From Lentinus brumalis (taxonomy: Eukaryota > Basidiomycota > Agaricomycetes > Polyporales > Polyporaceae): DNA of 64,000 nucleotides. A program made the translations under genes and the position numbers. Of this stretch, positions 43,067 to 55,724 are shown one piece after another; position 1 is the stretch's first letter; every line of letters starts with the position of its first letter. Location: the NCBI GenBank assembly GCA_001792895.1, contig MARA01000001.1:2790001-2854000 (forward strand), given 5' to 3'. The notes beneath the pieces were generated by a model. It saw only the letters and a list, made by a program, of their open reading frames with translations, was not told where the DNA came from and ran no database searches.

Positions 43067-45900
43067 TTACAATTGATGAGGAACGAAAAAATCGTCCTTT
43101 ATGGTTAAGATACACCAATAGACGCTGGAACGGGAAACAATCCCCGTGGGAATAATATTTGGACTCAGCTTACAAACACTAATGTTGTGGCTTATCATTA
43201 CATCATCACGTGTAACAACCAATGCTTATTGCTTAGATGCTGACATAGGGTGAGGGCTACCCAATTGAGCGCTGTCTTAATGCCCCATAAGCTCTAGTTA
43301 CTTATGCAAGGATTACTTGCGCTGTTACGCAAATTAAGCGCCCAAAATCCGATAAACCCGAAAGCTTGCGCAACTGAGGGCTGCACAGGAGGGTGCGACC
43401 AGGCCAGCAGCGCAGCCAGCTTATGTAAGCGCAAATAAGCGCTCAATATCTCCGAAAACTCCGCAAATGACCACCGCTTATACTTCTAGTAACATAGCTC
43501 TATAGATTGATAACAAACTTAGCTACAAATAAGATCAACAGTACTCACTGGCATTCTGTAGTTGGTATAGCATCATTGTATGACATTTTAAACATAGTAA
43601 CAGGATGGATTGCAGGTCAGACTTGTGGATGACGCACACTATCTCACCTATGTGGCTGTGCTAACACTACTTACTGGCAACCTTTACGCCAGCAGAACAC
43701 TCTACTTATACAGAAATCCATCAATCATCATTTGCCAGTAGTGGCCCACTCCCACCCAAGTGGAAACCCTCAAAACTGCAAGCTGTTGGCTTTGTTTTGT
43801 TGATAGCTCAAAAGATTGATAAGTAACTCCAATAAAGAGACTGATCACAGAGGCTATAGCCAGCTACCACTCCTTAGATCCATTTGCACCCTGTGGAATG
43901 TCAATCACAGGATGGATTGCATTCATTAGGTTTAAATAATATCTGTCATGCTGACGATTAACCAGCGCAACAAAGTCACTTCAAATATAGTTATTGTCAT
44001 TGGCCTCAGACAGACAGCGTCAGAACTTTTCCCAGCACCTCCGGAGCTTCAAGATCACGATGGCCTAAAATGGGCATTTACATGCCCATATATGGCGATT
44101 TAGCGGCACCAGATTACCATATAAGGTGCATCGGGCAAAAGCCGAGGCACTTCAAGTCCGGAGGCTCTCTCTCGGCATCCCAAAGGGGGTGAGAAAGTTC
44201 TGACAATTTTCATGCTGGCATGTGGTTCAGGTCAAAGTTCAGAGCTTAATTGGTGCCCATGTTGAATTTCAAACTAGCCCAAGGCCATATGCCATCAGTG
44301 CCAATGATTAATGTCCTCATGCTGTAAGCGAACATCAATCAACATGGCTACAAAGACAGCTGGTGTTGTAAAGGGTTTCTGTAGCTTTTCAATAGTATGA
44401 CAGCTGTCAGAATTGGATACATACTGAGAAAAATGTGATATGACAGCCATTAAACAAATAATAGGCCCCTTTCAATCCTGTCTGTAGATAGTCAGCTCAT
44501 AGTGGACCATGAACAGTATGAGGTCTCCACTCTAGTAAGCCTAGGTGAAAGCTGCCATAATGGTGCTGAGCCTTGGAAGTGTAGTTTTTTGTGATCTGCC
44601 CTAAACTGACCATCTATACACAGGCCCCAGAAGGGCCTATTGTTTCATCAATGACTGGAACAGTTTTTGTTGGCACCGTCCATTGAGTACTTACATTCGG
44701 AAGACATAGATGCAATAAATCCCATTAACATGTATTTATCTTCACATAAACAATCTCAGTTACTCAGAGGATGGATAGAGTCCCTGCTCATAACATTTTA
44801 ACATCACTTACCAAGCTTACTTAATATAGAACTGGGTCATCAGGGCACTCTATTACAGTAGAAGCATTGGGAGCATTAGTATCCTATTAATAAGATGGAG
44901 ATGATGCCAAGCCCTTGCTTCCAAATTATGGCAGAAAAGTGTTGCTATCAGAAAACAATGTTGTTATTTGGCACCTTCTCGCCATGCTTTATAAGCAAGG
45001 GCATGGCATTATCTGGTACTAATGAGTGCAATCCATCCCATTTCCAGCAGTTAAACAGGATAACAAAGCTTCTATTAGTTGCTAGAGTGCCCACAGGCTG
45101 CCTTATAAGTCTTTATATCAGTATTGACTATCAGTCTTCATTGGTTTGGCAATAGCCTTTTAAGTTAACGATTAACTTCAATATGGGGACTTCTCACAGA
45201 GGCTCTAGTTAGTCTATCACCAACAACATGCATCAATATCATCCCTAGGGGTCAATAATAGGATGAATTGCATTCATTAGTTTTGGGTGACACCAGCAAT
45301 TAGCATATATGAGCATTAAAACAAGTGCTTATTTCTTGCAAAACTGGACCCTGTGGGCTTTGTTGTGTGGATGACTCTATAGATTGATTACTCCAATCCA
45401 ATGGAAAGACCTATAGCTGAGGCTCAAGTCAGTCTACTGTTTATGTCTCAACAATGGGAAGAATTGCACTAATCAGTTTTGGATGTCATTAATGCAATAT
45501 AATAGGGCAACACTGTTCACTGGTATAGTAGATAAGTGAGTAGTTTATTAGAATGGTGGGTAAGTAGTGATAAATGATTAACAACAGTACAAAGTAATAA
45601 CAGTGTGACTACAATGTGGATGCTACCTGCCTGATACCAGCTTGATACATGTCTAGCTTGATACACGTCCATGCTTGTTTGCTGCCTGAGCTGTTTGAAC
45701 CACAACTGCTTTTTGATACCTTTCACATGTGCTTGCATTCTTGACCTTGACCCCATTCACATTATAAGGACTATTTTGTAAAGCAGTTGAAAAGCAGTTC
45801 AATGGCCTTCACAATTGTACCCACATGCCTGTTGTGCTCTGGGTCAAGTCTGTTACTGACTATAACAACTGGCAGCTTGATGGTCATGGTTTAAAGGGTA
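43067..45900 (+). mobile_element. AX3: AX copy continuing from the right arm
   Basis: From 44295 it matches AX1 in order (44295-44460 to 5262-5440; 44700-44850 to 5450-5600; 45010-45060 to 5815-5865; 45175-45300 to 6080-6210; 45420-45480 to 6950-7050; 45670-45870 to 8600-8760). The 43067-44290 part has no clear AX1 counterpart but carries the same 20-base word at about 43610 and 43918. An eroded version of the AX1 hairpin lies at 44895-45012. Only short open frames; no domain. Confidence 0.6.
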
Positions 45901-46064
45901 TTTTACCTAGTACTGTCAGAAGCTCAAGTGGCACACTCATTAGAAGTGTCTGGCCATTGAGGTGGCCCCTCAAGTGGCCATGACCACCTCGTTGGCTCCA
46001 CCTAAGGCAGGGAAGCACAGCGCAGTGTCAGCTTCAGCAGCGGTAAGTTACCACACCTATAGGG

Positions 46065-46215
46065 AATAACATGGGTAACCCATGGGTATGCGGCATACTA
46101 CGCATACCCATACCCACACAAACCCGTGGGTTTGTGGGTATGGGTATCGTGGGTATGGGTCCTGCCACCTATGGGTATGGGTTTGCATGGGTGCAGTACC
46201 CATCGGCGGGTTATG
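46065..46215. repeat. ACCCAT-word cluster
   Basis: ACCCATGGGTATG, CATACCCATACCCAC, GGGTTTGTGGGTATGGGTAT and similar words in both orientations. Immediately upstream a plus-strand reading MTTSLAPPKAGKHSAVSASA ends at a splice-donor-like GTAAGT (about 46044). Confidence 0.65.
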
Positions 46216-46388
46216 CAGATATGATATGTCAATAACTCAATTTGTTGTCTTCTCATGCAAATGGGCAATGATCAGGCTTGTTTCAAGCATCAAAGTATCA
46301 TGTTTGACATGGAGGAGTACATCATTACATGTGGGACATGATGAGAGATGAAGTGTATACAACTAGGTTGTATTGTCGCGAGACTGAT

Positions 46389-47352
46389 CTACTCCTCGTC
46401 CGAATGAGACCCGTACGCATCCACAAGCCCCGGCATCTCCGGATCATCCTCATAATCTTCTGCCTCCACAGGGAACCAGTTCTAGGACGGAGTACATCAG
46501 TCAGATGAACACGACGGCATGGGGTCTACTGGGCACCAGATAATACTCGCGTGCCCACCAAGAGAGCATCCTGAGCTGGCCAAAGCTTCCATATTTGTTC
46601 CTGGACCCTGGCATCGATGGCCCTGGTGACAATGGGTCCATCACCACCCAGCGCAGGAGGGCTATAAAGTAGTACCAGCCATGGTCAACGTGGGTCTGGC
46701 ATGCGAAGCCTTCCCAGATCCGTGCAAAGCCGATCAACAGCTCTTGCTGTGCCGGTGTGACATTGTCCAACACCCCAAACTTGGCGCGCTCGAAAGCGTG
46801 CACCCAGGAGATGAATCGGACGATGGCACAGCGGGGAGGATGGTAGGACAACTGTACATCAGGGAGGATGGTAGGACAACTGTACATCAGGGAGGAAAAC
46901 TGAGCCCCAGATCCCTCAAAAGAGATAGGTAAGAGTGTATTTACCTGAGCTACTTCGCCCGAGACTGCGCCCATGAGCCGTAGAACGTAGGTCCGAGGAG
47001 CTGGTCCTGAAATGTACGTGTAGTAGTCTTCTAGCAACTCCACGTGAACTTCTCTGCCGTCGACTGAGGCGATAAGATTCCTGAGGCTCAGTGTGGTAGT
47101 CTCGAACCACTGTACAGCGAGGGCTGTCTCTTGAGGTTGCGGCAAATCGTGTTTGAGAGGGCTGAGTGCATGCTCAAGAGGGACGGAGTGATGAACTCGA
47201 TAGATGTTGGCATCGAGGGTAGCAAGTGCGATACGAGAGGTGATGCTGGAAGCGACCGTGTCGGACTCCGGGAGGGAGGACATGGTGGAGAGAGAGAGAG
47301 AGAGGACGGCGTCGAGAGACGAAGGGACGGCGTCGACCTCCTCCACTGCCAA
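46389..47352 (-). CDS. Unrecognised minus-strand gene, possible transposon passenger
   Basis: Three exons are suggested. Exon 1 from 47352 (MAVEEVDAVPSSLDAVLSLS) runs through LLEDYYTYISGPAPRTYVLR to GEVAQ at 46945. The intron starts at GTAAAT and, with the acceptor at 46852, exon 2 reads LSYHPPRCAIVRFISWVHAF, FERAKFGVLDNVTPAQQELL, WEGFACQTHVDHGWYYFIAL and WWAREYYLVPSRPHAV; a very short intron then leads to NWFPVEAEDYEDDPEMPGLV and a stop at 46389. I do not recognise the family. It lies 0.2 kb downstream of the hAT gene on the same strand and may be part of the same element. A 28-bp duplication has doubled its 3' splice site. Confidence 0.5.
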
Positions 47353-47573
47353 AATCTTGATTGTGGTGTCGAGGCATCAGGCCCGGCGACACTCCAAAGG
47401 CCTCAGGACGGCAGCGCCTGGGGCGTGTTCGGAGGATAGGCAAATGGCGGAATACAAGTCGATGTCGGAGAGAGGATAAGTTCGGTGAGGTGGATATGGG
47501 CTGAGCGGGAAGGGGAGACACAGCGTGCAGGCGGGACTATGTACAAAGAATCATTGTACTACCAGCCTAACCC

Positions 47574-50066
47574 TCAACGACCGTCCAAAGCCTTTCGGAC
47601 GCGCTCCCATCCTTCATCCATCTCAAACTCCTCGTCACCCTCCAGGTCGGGCAAGCCGACAGTGCCGTGGAGGTCGTCTGTGTCGATGAGATCGAGACGA
47701 GACCATGCACCCACACACATGAGCGCGCGGGTTGTCTGTGCATTCAGGCGGTTGCGTACATGGGACAGGGTCAGGTGCCCCTTGCTGAACGTCCTCTCAA
47801 CGTCGACAGTGGTCGCTGTGCTACAATGTTAGCTATGGATATGAGTACAATGATGGCGTAGCTCACCGGGGATAGTTGAGTAATCAAGGCCCATGCGCGC
47901 GAGGCCCGGAGTGGATGCCACGCGTGCATGCCAGTAGAGAATAGGGTCAGTGATTGGCTCAGTCGGAGCGGCCAGGAAACGATCGAGTGGGTCACCATTG
48001 GCGGCCTGAGCCTGTGCGTCGGCGTTTTCAAGAATGTCAAACACGTTCTGGTCCTATATATGTGCGCTATGAGTACACGACCACAACGAGATACGATAAG
48101 CCGCATCTGTACCTTGCCGACATCACATATACTCACCAGAGCACCCTTCTTCTTTGGGCGGGTGCTCTCCTCCTGCACATCGCTATCCTGATTGCTGTCC
48201 TTGCTCTTGTTGTGCTCCTCGGTGTCGGGTCCAGCATCTTCGATGGTGCCATCATTGGGGTCGACAGTGTCGAGGTGCCGGTAGTGAGCATTGTACTCCT
48301 CTCAGAGCATCTCGAGTGCATCTTGGACCCACTGCTTCAGCCACCCTGCCTTCTCAAAATATTGAGTCTTGTGGCGTGGGTGCAGCACTTGAGCCACGCG
48401 GGGGTGGGTTATCAACGTGGCAACAGAATGAGACGATGACTACTCACACATAGCAATGTAATACGTGGCAGACATGTCAGTGCGCTTGTATACCTATTAA
48501 GGGTATGTTTAGCCAGCCCCATTGCCTTCCTGATTGCAGGATCGAAGCCCTCGTCGCAGATGCCGTTCGTGAGCGACGTGTTGATTAAGTCCATGGCTGG
48601 GATGACCGCAGCAAGCTTGGGTGTGCCACGGGAAAAGAAGAGGGTTGCATCCTTGAAGAGCTGTGTCCGAGCAACATGGGGCAGAGAGGTCGGGGTTGGG
48701 TGTGGTTCATCGTGATATCAGGAGAGGGTGAGGGAGGGACAGTGGCAGGGGAAGGTCAAGGGGAACGAAGACGGCTATGGTAGAGGGGTGTGTGAGAGCT
48801 GGTCTGTGTGTGAGCGAGAAGCATGGTTAGACGCACCTTGAGGACATTTGTCAGCCCCCTCAGAATCCCCCACTCACACTTGGACAACTCGAAACACCTC
48901 AAGCCCAGCTCCGAGTTGGCAGTAATGTGTTGGTAGGTGTGTTCGTATTGCGTGGTGACAATTGCCATGTCATATGTTGAGTTCCAGCGCGTCTGGACGT
49001 TGCACGGGATGAGCTTGTCATCGAGTCCGAGCTCCGAGCAAATCTCACGCCATGCAGGCAGCAGCTTTGTAGGGAAGTTAGCTATTTTGAAAGCCAGCTG
49101 CAGGACCTGTAAAGCGTAAAAAGCATAAGTTAGTAAGGTGCTGCATCACCAAACTGAACCACTCTCACCTTGGCCAGAGCACCTTCACCGCGATGAGCTC
49201 AACCTCGAACTCTCCTGCTTCCTCCTCGGACATTGACACAATTTCATCAACCCAATCCTCGTCGTCCTCAAATGGTGCGTCGTTGTCTTCCTCAGCACGT
49301 CGTGCAGCAAGTGCAGCGGCATCCTCGGTGGCCATACGCTCAGCCGACTCCATCAATGCCTGGACGTCCTTGTCCCCTGCTGCCTCTGCATTCTCAATCT
49401 TGCGCACATCGAAATGCCGCAGAAGAGACTTCACCACGAGCTGGATGACATGGGCAAAGCAGCGGACATGGTGGAAAGTGCCTTGGAAGCCGGGGATGCA
49501 CTTTGCAAGGCTCTTGATCATTGTGTCGTTGTTGGCGGCATTATCAACGGTAACACCCATGATCTATCTCTCGTGCATCAGTGTGCTGACGTGTTGCATC
49601 CTTCATGTATGACTTACCTTGTCCTCCAAGCCCAGGTCGATGAGCATGTCAGCAAAGATGGCGGCCATGTTAGTGCCAGTGTGGAACTTAGAGCACAGAT
49701 CAGCACACACTGGTCTGCAAGATACAGAACAATGTACGCACCTTCGTGAGCTCTATGATGTCGAGCAGAATAATCAATGATGGTCCTTTTAGCTCCAGAT
49801 GGACCGTGAATGCTATGAAGGCACGATAATGTGTCGTCGGCAGTCTTCCCCGCCTGCGCAACGCGTTGCTTCTTGTACCTTGGGGCATCCATGTCGTCGT
49901 CAGCATCCTCAGACTTGTCCTTGCGGCACTTCGTGCCCTTTGGCTGCACGTGCTGATTGGGCTTGGAGGCTGTGGCTTTGGATGTCGCAATCTTCTGCAC
50001 AGCAGTCTTGTGAGCTCCCTCGCGGGTTGCCTGCTTGCTGGTGCCAGAGGCCTGGGACTTTGGCAT
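47574..50066 (-). pseudogene. hAT-family transposase, long but with one in-frame stop
   Basis: Cut-and-paste transposase with RNase H-like core. Minus-strand exons: LIILLDIIELTK joined over an intron to FHTGTNMAAIFADMLIDLGL, then MGVTVDNAANNDTMIKSLAK (catalytic Asp), HHVRCFAHVIQLVVKSLL, an acidic insert, VLQLAFKIANFPTKLLPAWR, CNVQTRWNSTYDM, FFSRGTPKLAAVIPAMDLIN, LHPRHKTQYFEKAGWLKQWV, and the C-terminal hATC dimerisation block ATTVDVERTFSKGHLTLSHV with LPDLEGDEEFEMDEGWERV, stopping at 47574. A TGA (48302-48304) interrupts LEML-EEYNAHYR. The N-terminus from ATG 50066 (MPKSQASGTSKQATREGAHK) is basic and in another frame; no BED zinc finger was found, so the 5' part is incomplete or shifted. Confidence 0.75.
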
Positions 50067-50269
50067 GCTGAGTTGTTGTAGCTGTATGTAAAGGCGCAAT
50101 TGCGCGCAGAGCTTTCAGAAGTGGTGATACACCACATACGGTGGCTACATCCATCAAGTTTGTTCCAAAAGCGGACACAACTATACAGTTCTAGGTGCCA
50201 CAAGATTGTTGATTGCGGAAATCTTGGAAGCTGGGTAGGTTTAGGCGCGGTGTGTGGTACACGCATCCG

Positions 50270-50395
50270 AAATATACACGGGTATTGCCAAAACGGGTGC
50301 GGGTTTGGTACAGGTTGGCCACTGCAGACCCATACCCACACCCTCGTGGGTCTGGGGGGTGTACCCGTCGTGGGTTACCCATACCCACGGCAGTC
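50270..50395. repeat. ACCCAT-word cluster
   Basis: CACGGGTATTGCC, GACCCATACCCACACCC, TGGGTTACCCATACCCACGG and related words in both orientations. About 40 bp further right a TTCTGTAG acceptor-like site opens the hAT C-terminal fragment, so the cluster would be intronic if that gene was once whole. Confidence 0.65.
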
Positions 50396-50436
50396 CCTGC
50401 ACACCTGTTCTAATCTTCTATGCCGAACAACTAATG

Positions 50437-50876
50437 CACTTGCTCCTTCTCGGTGTTCTGTAGAAGACACATGATCTCTTTGCTTGGCTGACATCTGGTC
50501 ATATGGCTCCAACACAAGACGCACTCAAGCAGTATCTCAAGTCGCCTGTGCTCACTACCGTGGAGGATCCTCTGGCATACTGAAACCTTGTCACCAAGAC
50601 TGCCGCAGATCTGTCACTCGCTCAGATGGCCCTCAACTTTCTGTCTATACCAGATAAGTACAACACCCTCACAGAACTTATGAAGTACTTGTCTCACCGT
50701 TATCTGTTCTTGTAGCAACTTCTACCAATGTTGAGCGTGCATTCTCACATGGCCGCCTGACTGTCTTCCGCCAAGGGTGGTCTATGCCCCGTCTCGCTCA
50801 CAGCGTGGGGTCCCTTGTAGCACTGAACCTGGGATACTCTGTCTGTCGTACTCTGTACCGCATGTGTCGCTATTGA
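50437..50876 (+). pseudogene. hAT transposase C-terminal fragment (second copy)
   Basis: Plus strand: THDLFAWLTSGHMAPTQDAL, KQYLKSPVLTTVEDPLAY then a stop, AADLSLAQMALNFLSIP, a 60-nt intron-like piece whose donor is degenerate, and ATSTNVERAFSHGRLTVFRQ with SVGSLVALNLGYS, the hATC dimerisation domain. It is a different hAT lineage from 47574-50066 and lacks the catalytic domain. Confidence 0.7.
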
Positions 50877-51179
50877 TTTGAAATAAAATAAAAAGACTGT
50901 CTCCCGCCTTTGCTTCTCTCTCTCTTGGACATGATGGTCTGTGTGAGCATGCTGCTCGGTTCTTGGGCAAAGATCCCCAATATCATCACTGAGAAGGAGG
51001 TCGTTGCCATCATCAAGAACAGCAGTCATCGTGGTGTGCAGGCTGCTCAGGCTGCGGGCAACGAAGGTGATAGTGACATTGAGTTTCTCGATGGGCCCCC
51101 AGTCACCGGCCCTTCAGCTTATGATACCGGGTCCAAGCTTGCTGCTTCTGTCTCGAAGGCCTGACATTTGATTTCCACG
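50877..51179 (+). other. Short unassigned open stretch
   Basis: A 78-codon plus-strand ORF (50932-51164, ATG, MVCVSMLLGSWAKIPNIITE ... SKLAASVSKA) has an acidic middle and a clean stop, but no recognised family. It may be the end of another gene or chance. Confidence 0.3.
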
Positions 51180-52365
51180 CTTCCCTATCCTTGACTTCCC
51201 TCACAAACCACCATCAGACATCCCCCTCGCTTACATGTTCCCTCACGGTTGTCTGCTCATTACTGAAACTTTTGACCCTCTGGATGATGAATGCCAGCCG
51301 GGCCTCCACATTCACGACCTGTTTGCTGACTGCATCACCATGCACCTCAACCACACGCAAGAAGGAGCAGGACACTCTTGACGTGTGGATTGCTTCGGAG
51401 CTCCACCCCGCATCGCCACTGCCCACTGCGACCCCTCCACTCTCATCCTCTTTACCGATGCGAGCTCTTTCGTCACAGCCCTGGATGGTATGAACCTGGT
51501 ATCTGCGGCTGGGTATCGAGCGTACCACTCCGGCTGCCTCATGTGCTCTCGGACTATATACACCGGGTACACATTCTCTTTCAACTGCGAACTCATTGCC
51601 CTCTCCATGGCAGTGGTGTTCGGGTACCTCAAGTCAGAGTTCAAGAACCTCCACATATTCTCTGACAGATAGAACACCCTCTTGGACCTCACCAACGTCT
51701 CAAGCAGTCACATGGGGAATGTCAGTGCATGCTGCATTCTCCATGACTGGTTCGAGCACGACCCCGACAACCACCTACATCTCCACTACTGTCCTTCCCA
51801 CTCTGGAATTGAGGAGAACGACACGATCAACATGGATGTCAAGGACACGGCATGCTACATGACCTGGCAACAACTCCGTTGCTACAGAGGTACCTTCCCG
51901 ACCTCCTACGCATATGTCAAACACGCTATCACCAACTACGCGACCTATACATGGCGCTAAGAAGCGGATGCAAACCCCAGGGCATACTGGGGCCGCTATC
52001 ACCTCTCCCACCCTTCGTTTTGCCATCTTCAACACACACGCACCTTCCCTCTCAAGTGTCTCAGCAGGTGACCCACACTGGTATTGCACTTCATATGGCG
52101 CATTACTGGCCGCACCCCGACTGGTCAATACCACAACCGGTTCTGATACCGTTATGGTGAGCCCATCATGTGCATCCTGCATTCGGGCAACTGGGCCTAT
52201 CATACACGCGAGCATGTTCTCTTTCATTGCAACTACTATACTCGATGTTACCGTTACTCTTCTATTGATGATCTCCTCCAGTCCCTCGATGTCTTCTACG
52301 AAACCAGCATTTCCTCCTAGATCACCCGACTGCCTTATCGTTCAAGGATGTGCCGGGTTATGACT
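51180..52365 (+). pseudogene. Retroelement C-terminus: RNase H and zf-RVT, probably non-LTR
   Basis: Plus-strand frame: PLAYMFPHGCLLITETFDPL, LDDECQPGLHIHDLFADCIT, a stop near 51378, then RNase H with LILFTDASSFVTA (first catalytic Asp), CELIALSMAVVFGYL (Glu), KNLHIFSDR (Asp) and LHLHYCPSHSGIEEN. A TAG at 51670 interrupts just after IFSDR. Near 52160-52360 a Cys/His block (CILHSGNWAYHTREHVLFHC) resembles zf-RVT, the zinc domain that ends many fungal retroelement polymerases. The reverse transcriptase itself is absent upstream, as expected for a 5'-truncated LINE-like copy. Confidence 0.65.
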
Positions 52366-54160
52366 AGGTGCCCTTCCATACTTCTTACCTTCGTCTAGCT
52401 TACCCATGGCTTGCATTCACATATATATTTGCAGTGGTCATTCTAAAAACCTCGTTCCTCTTAGCAGATGGCTGTAAAAGCACTGCATGTATTTATGTTA
52501 GCTAGTGCATGATGTACTTAGCTACCGACATATACCAGTGATCCACAAAAAACATTTGCTTTCCATGTTCAACCTTTATATCTCCCCTTGTAACAGTACT
52601 TAGATTGTCATTGTGGTGGTTACTACACCTTACATGCTGCTTCTCTGACCTTTTTGATTTGGCTGAAACAACAACGGCCCTTGTCAATGGACTACAACAT
52701 GTGCGACAGTGTGTACTGCAGCATCGTTGTTGTCAAAGTTGAAAGAGGCCGTGGATCTGGAGTCACCTGTAGAAACCTGTGGATAAGTCCGGATGTGGAT
52801 CTTGTCAGTAAACCCGTAGGTTGTGGGAGCCCTAACAACAGCACGCAAGCCTAGAAAGTCCCTCGCAAATGACTCTAAGCCAATAGGGATGAGCGAAGCC
52901 CCTTGCACATGGACCTGCTGTCAGTTTTAACCACAGCCAACCAACCACTGTGCGTGCCAAGTCCCAACTGTCCCGAGGCACTGGCAACTGATATCTACCC
53001 AAGATGGTGGCGTGGAGCTCCAGCACTGGCAATAATGTCAGCGACCAATCATTGGGTGTGGGCGACGTTTCAGAACCACTCTGGCCATGTGTCCATGACT
53101 GATGCTATGTATGAAGCCTCGGAACTGCAGAGTGGTGCCTCATCGAGGACGTGAACTGGCTGACAGGGTGCTGCTTGATGCAGGTGGGCTACAGGATGCG
53201 CTGCCCGCTCTATCCAAAGAGGGAATGGTAGGAGAGGTGTTGGAGTGACAGGGAAGGAGGGTGGTGCCATGTAGAAGAGCGTTGACCGCTGTAGGACAGT
53301 CAAGGATACTAGCCTTGCTCCGGTGGAACTATTGGAGGGGCGCAAATTCTGTGCTCAGACAGGTCCAAAACCTATCACCGGGAGAAGAAGCTTGCAAGTA
53401 CTGCTAGAGAGGCAACTGCCGACTTCTGGGCATAGTGTTCTAGCCAGTCCCGCCTGGCTTAACATAGAAGATATCTGGAAGTTGTAAGGTGACTCGGGGG
53501 TGGGTATGTGTCATGACATGTTTGTATTAAGTACTGGTATTTCCATGGTATCTCCAGTCACGTTAATTGACCGTACAAGGCAGCTTCTGAGCATCTGCAC
53601 TCTGGACACTGGTGTTTGTCAATGTTTGATGCCAGCCGCCAGTGGGAGTCCAGAGAGATTAAGGTTCAAATGATATACACATCTTCCCCTCTGTCCATGT
53701 TAGGAACAGCCTCCCCAGTACTAGTCATTTCCTTTCCCAGTCATCCTATTGTTCGATCACCATGATTCCCATGGTCTCTCTCACACTATTGTCTTTCATC
53801 CATGATGTCTCTCTCTATGGGTTCACGCATGGCTTTGGGATGAACGAGGCCGACGAGGCGCCGTGATAGAATTCGAGGTGCTGAGTCCAACTCGGTCGTC
53901 ATCAGCTTGTGTCGCCACCGCTCTCTTGTGCGACCCCCCAATGGGGCCGAGCTCAAGCCAGCAGAAGCGAGAGTAAGTACATGAGCTGGAGCTAACGGAC
54001 TTGGAGAAAAAGGAAACAACATAACTAGAGGGAAGTGGATGGGAGGGTGTGAAAAAGGACGAGTACTCAATGTCCGAGGACTATCGAGTATGCAAGTCAG
54101 AAAGGGATGTATGTATGTCCACGAGCTGGAGTAGTACCTATCGAGTACGCAAGTCAGAAA
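52366..54160. other. Unassigned interval
   Basis: No family recognised. The stretch 53340-53375 resembles the right end of the 18856-20508 insertion (CAGACAGG with similar flanks), so a related element may end here. A minus-strand frame at 53345-53070 has no domain. A (TA)n tract lies at 54190-54206. Confidence 0.35.
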
Positions 54161-54532
54161 GGGATGAGGAGAGACGAGAAGAGGGGGCAGTATATATATA
54201 TATATCTGTAGAAAGCAAAGTCATACGGATCATTGGCCTGCCGCTGCTTGAATGTGCACTTTGCCAGTACGCGACAAAGGGGGCTCTTTGTCGTGCCAAG
54301 CGAGAGGCGCGGGCGCAAAAGCCAAGCAATGCCCATAGACCATGGACAATAGTCATGGTCCACATCAACGCTATTGTCTTCTGACGCTGTTGTTCCCTCA
54401 TGTATATAAGACCACCAGCGCTACCTGGGGACCCTCAGTTTCGACCTCTTGTCCCCAGGTAAGCCAAGCTGTACTTCACTCTGTAGATACCTCTCTCAAT
54501 ATATCTTGTCCCCAGCCCTGATCGTCAAGCAT
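54161..54532. promoter_or_regulatory. Possible promoter region with TATA box
   Basis: CATGTATATAAGACC at about 54400 resembles a TATA box and is followed by TTGTCCCCAGGTAAGCC, a splice-donor-like site, and by a second TTGTCCCCAG (acceptor-like) about 60 bp later. No protein reading follows, so this may be an LTR or a noncoding transcript start. Confidence 0.3.
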
Positions 54533-54607
54533 TGCTCCGCTCTCGCTGCACAAGTGCTTGTTGACGCCCCTGCTCGCAACAAGCACTTGTGCAGCGAGAG
54601 CGGAGCA
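54533..54607. repeat. Perfect 31-bp palindrome with 13-base loop
   Basis: Left arm 54533-54563 (TGCTCCGCTCTCGCTGCACA...), loop 54564-54576, right arm 54577-54607, with no mismatch. Single copy in this window; not bounded by an obvious target duplication. Confidence 0.95.
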
Positions 54608-55700
54608 CGTCTCGTGAGTCCTCCCTGATCTCCCTCGACGATCAGTCGTAACAGTCCATGCCATATATCTTCCCTCTCCGCCTGTAGGATACAGCTCTCA
54701 ACTTGAGCTGGCAGATGGGAAGGGGCCTGGAATGTACTGGAATATACTGGACAAAAAGAAAAGCCAAGTAACCATATGGTTTCGTAGTGTATGCCTATAA
54801 AGGAAAAGAAGAAGCATAGCCTTAGATCTAATGTAAGAGATTGTGCCCATAGTGCCTAATGTGCAACTAATGTTCATAGTACATAGTAAGTTCAACAGAA
54901 ATCTGCTTGTCAGCTCCTTGTTCCACAGTGCAATGGCCATGAAACAGCACTCTACAAGCAGCAGCATTGCCATCTAGAAGAGATATATAGTTGTGGCTAC
55001 TCCGTAAAACTCATAAGTGTTGTGTATCTGCAGCTGGAGGGGTGGGGTCATTTCTGTACATGGCAGATTGTCTTACCAGTGTTTAAGGAGTTAAGTTCTG
55101 GCAGGATGAGGCCTCATTTGACCTGTTACCAGGAGTGCCAGACGCTGTTGTGCATGCCCCAGCCAATGGTGTACTTGACTGGGTAGAGCCAGCCACAGTT
55201 TGAGCTGAGACATAAGAGCAGAGGATCATTCATCATGATGTGGTGCAGAATGTATGGGATCTACAGGTACTTTGAGTATGTTGTGTATGTAAAAGTGCTC
55301 TGTTGGACATAATGTTGGTGGAGTTGATATGTTCTTGCCATTGTAATGTCCCAAATTTCCCACGTGCATCCGGATGAAACACCCTTAAGTGTCCATCTTG
55401 AGCCCACCTTGGTGACCTTGAGACTCCTTATTGCGGCAAAGTAAAGATACAGAGCAGTCTAGACAGTCCTACAGCACATTTTGGAGCCATGAAAAACAGT
55501 CGTAGTACTCTGCGTAACGAGATAGAAAGTGCATCCGGATGAAAAACTCATCTGGATCTATCTGGATTAATGTGGGAAAGTTACGACATAGGTCAAAGTA
55601 GTCAGGAACATTGGTGGCTGAGTACAGAATTTGTTCGCCCTCCTGATTTGGGGCAGTCAGGAATACGTTAATGCTCTATGATCTTCAGACCCAATACACC
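54608..55700. other. Unassigned interval
   Basis: AT-rich sequence without a gene-like reading or recognised repeat; open frames are short and scattered on both strands. Confidence 0.4.
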
Positions 55701-55724
55701 CCCACTAGTGATGCAGGGTACAGG

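Noticed and set aside
47281..47306. (GA)n tract as a regulatory GAGA site
   Set aside because: It lies inside the coding part of the 46389-47352 gene, encoding an S/L repeat; simple slippage is enough.
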